DNA of 18,875 nucleotides, from positions 1-18,875 of the forward strand of contig JBBQYA010000058.1 in NCBI GenBank assembly GCA_038209155.1. The letters run 5' to 3'. The DNA comes from JBBQYA01 sp038209155. Its GTDB lineage: Bacteria > Bacteroidota > Bacteroidia > Sphingobacteriales > Sphingobacteriaceae. A program made the position numbers and the translations under genes. Positions within the stretch are counted from its first letter, which is position 1, and every line of letters begins with the position of its first letter. The notes below the pieces were generated by a model, which did no database searches, was not told the origin of the DNA, and worked only from the letters and a program-made list of their open reading frames with translations. Positions 6,584 through 14,512 of the stretch are shown here, piece by piece.

Positions 6584-8893
6584 TTAATTAAAATTCACAC
6601 TTAAATCCAAAGGTACATCTGAATTTTTTCCTACACCCAACCTAAATTCACCTGCTTCTGTCACTAATTTCAAATCATTATTATAAAAAGCAAGATCACT
6701 AGCTTTTATCACAAATTGGACTGTTTTACTTTCTCCTGCATTCAATTTTACTTTTTGAAATCCCTTTAATTCTTTCACAGGTCTGCTTATGCTGGCTATC
6801 ATATCTCTTACATATAATTGTGCAATTTCTTCTCCAGCCCTATTTCCAGAATTAGTAATTTTTGCACTTATCATCACCGAATCATTAGTTGAAAATGAAT
6901 TTTTATTTAATTTAATGTCTGAATAAGTATAGGAAGTATAACTCATACCAAAACCAAAAGGAAATAATGGAGTATTTGGAATATCTAAATACTTGCTTGT
7001 GTATTTCTGATTTTCATCAAAAGGACGACCAGTGTTTTTTACATTATAATAAATAGGAATTTGACCTACCGATCTTGGAAAAGTCATGCTAAGTTTACCA
7101 GATGGGTTGGCATTTCCGAATAAAACATCGCAGATTGCTTCCCCAGCCATCGTTCCTGAAATCCAAGTTTCTAAAATGGCATCTACATTATTAGCTTCCC
7201 ATGATAATTCTAAAGGTCTACCATTGGTAAGAACCAAAACTATCGGTTTGCCTATTTTTTTTAATTCGATTAATAAATTTCGCTGGTTTTCTAATAATCT
7301 AATATCGCTTAAACTTGCTGCTTCTCCACTCATTCCAAAAGTTTCACCTAAACAAACCACTAATACATCGGCTTTGGCAGCTATTAATTTGGCTTCTTCG
7401 ATTAATTCTTTTGGAGTTTTTTTATCCAAAGTCAATTGTGCATCATGCGGATTCAACTTAGCAATCAACAAAGGTTCATCAACCATGTTGCAGCCTTTAG
7501 CATATAAAATTTTAGTAGAGTCCAATCTTTTTGACAGGCTTTCCCAAATGCTAATGGCTTTTTTCCAATCTCCTGCACCACTCCAATTTCCCAATAAATT
7601 TCTTTTATCTTTTACAAATGGTCCAATAAAAGCTATTTTTTGATTAAGATTTAATGGCAATAGTTGCTTTTCATTTTTTAAAAGCACCATACTTTTAATC
7701 GCAGATTCTTTAGCTAATTGTAGTTTATCTGCACTCATAATTTCAGCTTTAGCTTTCTTTTCTGATATTCCTCGATAAGGATCTTTGAATAATCCCAATT
7801 TGTATTTTGACTCTAAAACTAATCGACAGGCATCATCAATTAGTTTTTCATTTACTTTTCCAGACTTTACTAAGTCAGGCAATTTTTTTAAAAATAATTC
7901 GCCTACCATATCCATTTGTACAGGTGCAGTGATAGCCAATCTTGTAACTTCTTCTTCGTCTCCTACTCCATGATTTACCATTTCGTTTATTGCAGTATAG
8001 TCAGTAGCCACTAATCCTTTAAATCCCCATTGTTTCCGCAATAAATCTGTCATCAACCAATAACTACCTGTTGCTGGAACTCCATTTATCGCATTGAAAG
8101 AACTCATTAAACTTCCAGCACCTGCATCAATCCCAGCTTTGTAGGGTGGTAAATATTCATTATACATTCTGTTTAGACTCATATCGGTAGTATTATAATC
8201 TCTACCACTTTCTGCAGCTCCATACAAAGCAAAATGCTTGATGCATGCCATCACAGAATTATTATTTGCCATATCTCCGTTTTGATATCCATCTACCATC
8301 GCTTTTGAAATTGCAGAACCTAAATAGGTATCTTCTCCAGCACCTTCGGAAACTCTGCCCCATCTTGGATCTCTAGCAATATCTACCATTGGCGAAAAAA
8401 CCCAATTTAAACCATCAGCACTTGCTTCTAAAGCTGCTGCTCGTGCTGTTTTTTTTATTAAATCGGTATCCCAAGAAGAAGATAAACCTAATGGAATTGG
8501 AAATATAGTTCTATGACCATGAATAACGTCGTATCCCATTAATAAAGGGATTTTCATTCGAGTTTCTTTGATCGCAATTTCTTGCAATTTTTTTACAGCG
8601 ATAGGAGTAAATGTATTGAACACTCCACCCACCAAGCCTTTTTTAATGTTCAATTCCACATCTTTACTCATCACAGGCCCTGTAACATCAAAACCTATGG
8701 ATGGTAAATTTAATTGTCCAATTTTTTCTTCCAAAGTCATTTTGGATATTAGATTAGAAATAAAATCATCCATTACTTTTTGATCGGAACTACTATTTTG
8801 TGTTTGAGAAAAAGTAGTTTCTTTCATTAATAAAATAGCCATTAAAACCAAAAAATACTTTAGGCTGGAAATAGAAAATACATTTCGTTTCAT
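6584..8893 (-). CDS. bglX: Periplasmic GH3 beta-glucosidase (BglX-like)
   Basis: 769 aa, full length for the BglX group. An N-terminal signal peptide (about 1-30, ending TTFSQ) has no lipobox, so the enzyme is probably soluble and periplasmic. The GH3 N-terminal barrel carries the KHF motif (about 219-221) and the nucleophile motif GLVATDYT with Asp298. The second domain carries the general acid/base candidate Glu524 in MSGEAASLSD. A fibronectin-III-like domain (about 670-765) closes the protein. It removes terminal beta-linked glucose from oligosaccharides. Characterised GH3 enzymes from Bacteroides clusters that contain GH144 genes prefer sophorose-type beta-1,2 links (from memory), which fits this neighbourhood. 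The GH144 gene upstream ends 4 bases before its start, so the two are co-transcribed. Confidence 0.93.
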   Translation of the reverse strand: MKRNVFSISSLKYFLVLMAILLMKETTFSQTQNSSSDQKVMDDFISNLISKMTLEEKIGQLNLPSIGFDVTGPVMSKDVELNIKKGLVGGVFNTFTPIAVKKLQEIAIKETRMKIPLLMGYDVIHGHRTIFPIPLGLSSSWDTDLIKKTARAAALEASADGLNWVFSPMVDIARDPRWGRVSEGAGEDTYLGSAISKAMVDGYQNGDMANNNSVMACIKHFALYGAAESGRDYNTTDMSLNRMYNEYLPPYKAGIDAGAGSLMSSFNAINGVPATGSYWLMTDLLRKQWGFKGLVATDYTAINEMVNHGVGDEEEVTRLAITAPVQMDMVGELFLKKLPDLVKSGKVNEKLIDDACRLVLESKYKLGLFKDPYRGISEKKAKAEIMSADKLQLAKESAIKSMVLLKNEKQLLPLNLNQKIAFIGPFVKDKRNLLGNWSGAGDWKKAISIWESLSKRLDSTKILYAKGCNMVDEPLLIAKLNPHDAQLTLDKKTPKELIEEAKLIAAKADVLVVCLGETFGMSGEAASLSDIRLLENQRNLLIELKKIGKPIVLVLTNGRPLELSWEANNVDAILETWISGTMAGEAICDVLFGNANPSGKLSMTFPRSVGQIPIYYNVKNTGRPFDENQKYTSKYLDIPNTPLFPFGFGMSYTSYTYSDIKLNKNSFSTNDSVMISAKITNSGNRAGEEIAQLYVRDMIASISRPVKELKGFQKVKLNAGESKTVQFVIKASDLAFYNNDLKLVTEAGEFRLGVGKNSDVPLDLSVNFN

Positions 8894-8897
8894 ATTC

Positions 8898-10226
8898 TTA
8901 TAATTTTTTAGTTGAATTTGTTTTTATAAAAGATAGCTTGGATAATCCGGTTTGAACTTCTGGACAACTCATAAATAATTGCCATAAAAGTCCAGTTCTA
9001 TGATTTTCTATCATGATAATTATTGGACCTTGATCAATCGCTAAAAAAGAATCGGCGTACCAATTTTTAGATTCACTAAAACCATCGATAAAACCATATT
9101 TTCCAAAAAGCTTTCCATCAAAATCTTCATAAAAATGACGTAGAGCTTGCATGGAATATTCTGGTGTGTATGGAAATGCAGAAAGTGCAGCGGTTGGAGA
9201 AATAACTCCTAAATCCTCTAATGGAGAATGTGCCGCATAACCTGCATGACTATCACTAGCTGTCAAACCCCAAGATTTTTCTGAATATCCTTTAAACTTT
9301 TTAGGATTATCTATACAATAAGCACGATTGATGAGGGTATGATGTAAATTTTGTTCCCAATAATCAGCATAATTATCTTTCAACCCGCGAGGATCTAAAC
9401 CCAAAAAAGAAAATTGAGAAAAAAACAATGGACCTCCAAAATCAAAACCTAAAGGTAAATTGATATTATAAAAGCTTTTATCATTAATGAAAAAATTTGT
9501 TTTAGTCCAGCCTTGATGGTAAACTTCTGGACTTATCGGATGAGTTGGCGAAGAAGCCGCAAGCACATAAGTAATTAAACATTCATTCCAGCCTCCCATT
9601 TTATGATTCATCGCCCAAGCTTTATCTGGAGACCAATGCCAATACAAAACGTTCTCTCCTTTGGTATGAAAATTCCAATCTACTGCATTCCACATTTGAT
9701 TGATCTTTACAACCAATTCCTTTTCTTTTGCATTTTCTTGGTTAAAATATTGTCGTGCAGATAATAATCCTTGAAATAAAAAAGCGGTTTCTAAAAGATC
9801 AGCACCGTTATCATTTATGCTAAAAGGGATGGTTTTACCAGTTTCACCATTGAGCCAATGCGGATAAACTCCATGATATGAATCTGACTTTTGTAAAAAA
9901 TTGACCATTTTCAAAAGTTGATTTACAGCTTGTTTTCTGCTAATCCATTTTCTATCAGCTGCCACTATGATTGCCATTACTCCAAATCCAGAGCCACCAG
10001 TGGTGACTACTTCCACACCATAACCGAAAGTTTTATTGCTTCGCTCTCTTGCCAAGCCACTTATAGGATGGGCAAATTCCCAAAAATACTTGAAAGTAGT
10101 TTTTTGAACATGCTCTAATAATTCATCATCACTCAGCTTTTTTTTATTCGCGCAAGCAAAATTGGAAAAAGAAAAAATGGCAATAAACAGGAACGCTAAA
10201 ATAAGGTAATAGGTTTTTCTGTTCAT
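8898..10226 (-). CDS. GH144-type endo-beta-1,2-glucanase lipoprotein, copy 2
   Basis: 442 aa with a lipoprotein signal: hydrophobic residues 7-22, then SNFAC with Cys25. The rest is one PF10091 ('glycoamylase') alpha/alpha-barrel, as in GH144 endo-beta-1,2-glucanases: TTGGSGFGVMA, HWLNGETG, NDNGADLLETAF, LYWHWSP, GGWNECLITYVLAASS, GPLFFSQFSFLG, WGLTASD, SPTAALSAFPYTPE, AIDQGPIIIMIENHRTG. Acidic candidates are Asp143 and Glu146 (NGADLLE) and Glu215 (WNE). Their spacing equals that of the residues I remember as important in the Chitinophaga GH144 enzyme (D139, E142, E211). Predicted to cut beta-1,2-glucan to sophoro-oligosaccharides at the membrane surface or in the periplasm. It is a diverged duplicate of the upstream gene. 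Confidence 0.85.
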   Translation of the reverse strand: MNRKTYYLILAFLFIAIFSFSNFACANKKKLSDDELLEHVQKTTFKYFWEFAHPISGLARERSNKTFGYGVEVVTTGGSGFGVMAIIVAADRKWISRKQAVNQLLKMVNFLQKSDSYHGVYPHWLNGETGKTIPFSINDNGADLLETAFLFQGLLSARQYFNQENAKEKELVVKINQMWNAVDWNFHTKGENVLYWHWSPDKAWAMNHKMGGWNECLITYVLAASSPTHPISPEVYHQGWTKTNFFINDKSFYNINLPLGFDFGGPLFFSQFSFLGLDPRGLKDNYADYWEQNLHHTLINRAYCIDNPKKFKGYSEKSWGLTASDSHAGYAAHSPLEDLGVISPTAALSAFPYTPEYSMQALRHFYEDFDGKLFGKYGFIDGFSESKNWYADSFLAIDQGPIIIMIENHRTGLLWQLFMSCPEVQTGLSKLSFIKTNSTKKL

Positions 10227-10318
10227 TGATAATTTGGATACTAATAAATTTCAATAGGTATAAATAGTACTTCTGTTTTATAATTCCGAAAAATTTAGTT
10301 TACCTATTTTTTAAAGCA

Positions 10319-11986
10319 TTATAAATAAGGTGCTGTAAATCCTAATTTTCTCATTCCTGCTTTCACTTCTGGGCAAGAGGTAAATAAATTCCAAAGCAAA
10401 CCAGAACGATGATTTTCAATCATCACTACAATTGGACCTTGATCTATCGCTAAAGTAGAATTGGCAAACCATTGATTGTGCAAACTAAAAGCATCGTAAA
10501 AACCATTATTAGACCAAAGACGATCTCCAATTTTATAATAGAAAAAATTGAGCGCGTCCATAGATTCTTTTGGTGAAAATGGAAAAGACGCAAGTGCCGC
10601 GGTTGGGGCAATTACACTTAAATCATTATTAGGTTCACTGGCTGCATACCCATTCATAATATCACTAGCAGTAAGTCCCCAGCAATCTTTACTATATCCA
10701 AAAAATGCTTTAGGGTTTGCTTTGCAATATTCAAAGTTTATAGCAGTATGATTTATTACTTGCTCCTCATAATTTGCATAAGCATCTTTTAATCCATAAG
10801 GATTAATTCCTAAAAAGGAATAATGAGAAAAGAATAATGGACCACCGTTTGCAGGCCCGAGAGGAAGTTTTTTTCCAAAATAACTTGCGCCATTTTTCAT
10901 ACCACCTTGCCTGGCCCAGCCGGCATCGTAAACATCTTTTGTAATACTATAATTTTTAGAAGATGCTGCTAAAACATAAACAATCAACGCCTCGTTCCAA
11001 CCTCGAACTTGCATATTCATCATCCATGCTTTATTTGGACTCCAATGCCAATAAAGTGTTTTTTCTTTCGATTCCTTTTGAAACCAATTCCATTCTACCG
11101 CATCGCAGATGGTATCAATTTTGGCTCTTAATTTTGTTTCAGAAACATCCGACCTATCAAAAAACTGGCGAGCGCAAAGTAAACCTTGAACTAGAAAAGC
11201 AGTTTCTACCAAATCGGCTCCATTATCATTTTGACTAAATGCTATGGTATTTCCTGTGGTTCCGCTCAACCAATGTGGAAATGCTCCATGGTATCTGTTT
11301 GCTTTGTTTTGTAAAAAATCAGTAAGACCATTTAATCTAAATAAAGCATCATTTCTGGTGATGAAATTTCTATTTACTCCTGCCAATAAACCCATAACTC
11401 CAAAACCGGTGCCTCCAGTGGTAACCAAATCACCAGAACTATTTCTTTCTCTGGTCATGAAAGAAACTGGATTGCTATTATTAATAAAATAATTTAAGGT
11501 TTGAGATTGAACTTTATCCAATAACTCAGATTCGCTGATTCTAGCAAACTTATCTGTAGAATCTAGTTTGGTAATGAAATCTTTGCTAATTGAAGCATCC
11601 AATGAAGTGCCTTTGATATTAGAAACATCTTTTGCAATTGCGATTTGATATTTCTTATAGAAGGCTAAATTTTTTTGAAACTCAATAACTAAGGTGCTAT
11701 CGTTGTTTTTGTAAGAATAATTGACGGCTTGAATTTGCCCATCCAACGATTTTACGATAATATTTTGAACGGAATTTCTATTGACAATTTCAGAGAAATT
11801 GATTGAAATAATTGGTAATAAAGAAACATTTCTTACCGTGCTAGCTGCATTGATATTGTTTACAGAAATAGAATTGATATAAAAGCCAACATTAGGAATA
11901 TCTGGTTGATCATCTGGTTTATCTTTTGTTTTACACCCTGCAATTATTACAAAAAGCAAAATAAGATAGCTGTATTTTAAATTCAT
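10319..11986 (-). CDS. GH144-type endo-beta-1,2-glucanase lipoprotein, copy 1, with Ig-like domain
   Basis: 555 aa. The signal ends in the lipobox IIAGC with Cys18, followed by an Asp-rich stretch (KPDDQPD) that could act as a surface-export signal. Residues about 35-142 form a Big_5/Ig-like domain (LPIISINFSEIVNRNSVQ, KYQIAIAKDVSNIKG, DFITKLD). Residues about 150-555 are the PF10091/GH144 barrel with the same motifs as its downstream neighbour, including NDNGADLVETAF (Asp258, Glu261), WNE (Glu332), LYWHWSP, WGLTASD and AIDQGPIVVMIENHRSG. The Ig-like domain probably spaces the catalytic domain from the membrane. Predicted endo-acting beta-1,2-glucanase. The 'glucoamylase' name often attached to the domain is misleading. 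It is separated from the LamG gene by a terminator-like hairpin. Confidence 0.85.
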   Translation of the reverse strand: MNLKYSYLILLFVIIAGCKTKDKPDDQPDIPNVGFYINSISVNNINAASTVRNVSLLPIISINFSEIVNRNSVQNIIVKSLDGQIQAVNYSYKNNDSTLVIEFQKNLAFYKKYQIAIAKDVSNIKGTSLDASISKDFITKLDSTDKFARISESELLDKVQSQTLNYFINNSNPVSFMTRERNSSGDLVTTGGTGFGVMGLLAGVNRNFITRNDALFRLNGLTDFLQNKANRYHGAFPHWLSGTTGNTIAFSQNDNGADLVETAFLVQGLLCARQFFDRSDVSETKLRAKIDTICDAVEWNWFQKESKEKTLYWHWSPNKAWMMNMQVRGWNEALIVYVLAASSKNYSITKDVYDAGWARQGGMKNGASYFGKKLPLGPANGGPLFFSHYSFLGINPYGLKDAYANYEEQVINHTAINFEYCKANPKAFFGYSKDCWGLTASDIMNGYAASEPNNDLSVIAPTAALASFPFSPKESMDALNFFYYKIGDRLWSNNGFYDAFSLHNQWFANSTLAIDQGPIVVMIENHRSGLLWNLFTSCPEVKAGMRKLGFTAPYL

Positions 11987-11999
11987 AAAGTATTAATAA

Positions 12000-12032
12000 A
12001 CAAAAAACAAAGGCTGCCGCGATGGACAGCCT
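12000..12032 (-). terminator. Intra-operon terminator or attenuator
   Basis: On the minus strand, AGGCTG (12032-12027) pairs with CAGCCT (12016-12011), with a GG/CC extension across one mismatch, and is followed by TTTGTTTTTTG. It lies 20 bases after the LamG stop and 14 bases before the next start, in an otherwise AT-rich gap, so it probably lowers expression of the enzyme genes relative to susCD and the binding protein, or protects the upstream mRNA 3' end. Confidence 0.65.
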
Positions 12033-12051
12033 CTGCTTCCTTAACAAAAAA

Positions 12052-12936
12052 TTATCTGCCTACCAATTCGATATCGTACAATGCTTTGATCTCTGTTTGA
12101 GATAAAAGTTTGTCAAATACACGAACTTCATCAATTTTGCCTAAAAAAGGTAATGTGAATCCTTCTGGAGGTAAAGTCGTACCTTGAACAAGATTTGCCC
12201 ATCCACCTATTACTACTTCATTTGGAGAATTAAATTTAAAACTAGATCCTCTCGCAGCAAATTTCTTATTTCCAACTTGCACTCCATTTGCGTAAATTTG
12301 TAATCGATTTGAATCTAAAGGATTATAGGTAGTAATTAATTGAATCCACTTATTTTGTCCAGCACCTTTAATTACTTGATAGTCTACTCCCACATCTCCA
12401 AAATTATTTAGTTGATCTTGAAGTCCGCCGTTTGCGTCTCTATATAATGCTTTTGCAACTAAACTATCAGACCCAGGTCTATTTTGACCTGTTTCTAACA
12501 TACAAGTTACGTTACCAAATAATTCATTTCCACCCATACTTTGGAAATAAGCTCTTGCTCCATTAACCCCTACTTGATTATTTGCTACTTGAATCCATGA
12601 TGAAATAGTAAATGCACCACCAGTTGTCAACTTCCCTAAATCTTTTTTGTAATAAATAAAACCTTCATTTAAACTTACAGCTTGTCCCTTGATTCCAGGT
12701 ACAAAACTTGAATTAACTTTTTGAGTCTCTGCTGTTTTAGTAATGTCTTCTTGGTAAGTTCCATCAAATGTCCAATGAGCTTTCAGATTTGCAGCTGCAA
12801 CTTCGTTGGAGTTATTAAATCCACCAATTGTTGGTAATTTTGGATCTTCGTCATCTTTTTCTTTACATGCCGAGATGCTAATGACTGAAATAGCGAGTCC
12901 GCTAATCAAGAAATAATAAAATTTGTTCTTTTTCAT
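12052..12936 (-). CDS. LamG-like surface glycan-binding lipoprotein
   Basis: 294 aa. Signal residues 7-20 are followed by ISAC with Cys24 and then KEKDDED, an acidic run right after the cysteine of the type that sends lipoproteins to the outer face in Bacteroidota. Residues about 50-290 form a concanavalin-A-like/LamG_3 jelly roll: AHWTFDGTYQEDIT, PGIKGQAVSLNEGF, GGAFTISSWIQV, WIQLITTYNPLDSNRLQIYANGVQVG, LPFLGKIDEVRVFDKLLSQTEIKALYD. No hydrolase catalytic residues are evident, so I read it as a surface glycan-binding protein working with the SusCD complex, the usual third gene of a PUL. It follows susD after a 106-base AT-rich gap in which I see no convincing regulatory site. Confidence 0.85.
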   Translation of the reverse strand: MKKNKFYYFLISGLAISVISISACKEKDDEDPKLPTIGGFNNSNEVAAANLKAHWTFDGTYQEDITKTAETQKVNSSFVPGIKGQAVSLNEGFIYYKKDLGKLTTGGAFTISSWIQVANNQVGVNGARAYFQSMGGNELFGNVTCMLETGQNRPGSDSLVAKALYRDANGGLQDQLNNFGDVGVDYQVIKGAGQNKWIQLITTYNPLDSNRLQIYANGVQVGNKKFAARGSSFKFNSPNEVVIGGWANLVQGTTLPPEGFTLPFLGKIDEVRVFDKLLSQTEIKALYDIELVGR

Positions 12937-13042
12937 GATTTGTTTTTGTTTGTTATTAAGTTAAATTATTAATTGTTAAAGATTTTTATTGTTTTTGATA
13001 ATTATTGTGTTAAACTTTTTTTAAATTCCTTTTATGTTTTTT

Positions 13043-14500
13043 TTAATATCCCGGGTTTTGTGTAAGCCTGCCTCCACTCAGGGTTATTTGGTTTTGTGGT
13101 ATCGGAAATAATTCATTTTTACCATCTACGAATTGTTTTCCAGCAGCTCTGAGAACAGTACCAGCTCTGCCTTGGCGGACTAAATCGAAAAAACGATCTT
13201 CTTCCATTGCCATTTCTACTCTTCGTTCTTTCCAAATAATATTTCTTAATTCACTTTGCTCTGTAACTTTTACAGAATCTAAGCCTGCTCGTATTCTTAC
13301 TTTATTCAACGATGTTAAAGCTTTTGCTGTTTGTCCTGACTCATTACATGCTTCTGCGTGAATCAATAAAATATCTCCTAATCTAAGTACTTTTCTATTT
13401 ACTTCTTTTGGATCTGCACCACACAAAATTGGTATGCTAGTAGGTTGATATGCCTTTTGGTTATATCTAGGATTTGATGCAACATCAGAAACTTTATCAC
13501 CTTGTGGAGTGGTTTCTCCTCTGAACAAAATAGTTCCATTTTTTCGCGTATCGTTTGGCTCATAAGCTTTTTCTAAATCTTCTGTTGGAGTATTAAATCC
13601 CCAACCCCACTGACCTCGAACTGCTTGAATATTTGTCCAATTATCTGTCAAACCGCAATTTATATCATTTTGAGTCTGCACTTCAAAAATAGATTCCATG
13701 TTGTTTTCTACACGAAATATTTGTTCGTAATTTGTCATTAAGGTATAAGATCCATTCATCACTCGCTCAGAATTTGAAATTGCCATACCCCAATTTTTTT
13801 TATATAAATTTACTTTCGCAAGCATAGCAGCAGCAGAACCAGAAGTTGCTCTACCAATATCTTTTCCAGAATAAAAAGCTGGAAGTCTATTAGCAGCATC
13901 ATTCAAATCTTGCTCTATTAATTGATAGATTTCATCTTTAGAAACTCTTAATGGATTTAGTTCTTCCTCTGTTTTTGGAGTTGCTATTACTTTGGGTACA
14001 TCTCCAAATGTTCGAACTAAATTAAAATAATGATAAGCTCTCAAAAATTTAGCTTCTGCAATCAGACGTTCTTTTAAAACAGGGTTCATCTCTATTCCAG
14101 GAATATTATTAATGCATTGATTACTTAAATTTATTCCTTGATATTGACCCCTCCAAAAAAGGTCTATTAAAAACTGCGTTGGTGTAAAAGTGAAACTATC
14201 AAACTCATCCAAGAAACCAGCATCGCCTGGAGAACTTCCTTTGTCTGCATCATCAGATGGAATGCTAGTAATAGCTAAAAGGGCAAAACCACAATTTTCC
14301 CAAGAGTTTAAATTTCCATAAATACTCGTAACTGATTGTATAGCATCTTGTTCAGAATTAAAAAACTGTTCTGCTTTTTGCTCACCTTGAGGTTCTACAT
14401 CCAAAAAATTCTTTTTGCAAGAATAAAAGAACACGACTAATACAATAAGTAATGCTAATATTTTACTCCTTTCAACTGTTTTTACTGTTTCTATTTTCAT
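13043..14500 (-). CDS. susD: SusD-family starch-binding-like outer membrane lipoprotein
   Basis: 485 aa, usual length. Signal residues 14-26 end in FFYSC with Cys28, followed by KKNFLDVEPQGE, the classic opening of mature SusD proteins. The N-terminal SusD-like domain contains FWRGQYQGINLSNQCINNIP and AEAKFLRAYHYFNLVRTFGDVP (about 150-171), and the TPR region follows. The C-terminal RagB/SusD domain holds LRLGDILLIHAEACNESGQ, ALTSLNKVRIRAGL, IIWKERRVEMAMEEDRFFDLVRQG and FPIPQNQI...QNPGY. It caps the SusC transporter and captures oligosaccharides at the surface. It starts 12 bases after the susC stop in the same operon. The starch name is historical; the substrate here is inferred to be beta-1,2-glucan from the linked enzymes. 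Confidence 0.95.
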   Translation of the reverse strand: MKIETVKTVERSKILALLIVLVVFFYSCKKNFLDVEPQGEQKAEQFFNSEQDAIQSVTSIYGNLNSWENCGFALLAITSIPSDDADKGSSPGDAGFLDEFDSFTFTPTQFLIDLFWRGQYQGINLSNQCINNIPGIEMNPVLKERLIAEAKFLRAYHYFNLVRTFGDVPKVIATPKTEEELNPLRVSKDEIYQLIEQDLNDAANRLPAFYSGKDIGRATSGSAAAMLAKVNLYKKNWGMAISNSERVMNGSYTLMTNYEQIFRVENNMESIFEVQTQNDINCGLTDNWTNIQAVRGQWGWGFNTPTEDLEKAYEPNDTRKNGTILFRGETTPQGDKVSDVASNPRYNQKAYQPTSIPILCGADPKEVNRKVLRLGDILLIHAEACNESGQTAKALTSLNKVRIRAGLDSVKVTEQSELRNIIWKERRVEMAMEEDRFFDLVRQGRAGTVLRAAGKQFVDGKNELFPIPQNQITLSGGRLTQNPGY

Positions 14501-14512
14501 GCTAATAAAAAT

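Noticed and set aside
7086..7643. 185-codon open frame on the plus strand
   Set aside because: It lies antisense within the GH3 gene, whose protein is complete and conserved; the product resembles no known protein.
10250..10318. ATAGGTA/TACCTAT inverted repeat between the two GH144 genes
   Set aside because: The arms are only 7 bases, about 45 bases apart, in very AT-rich sequence; no support as an operator or terminator.
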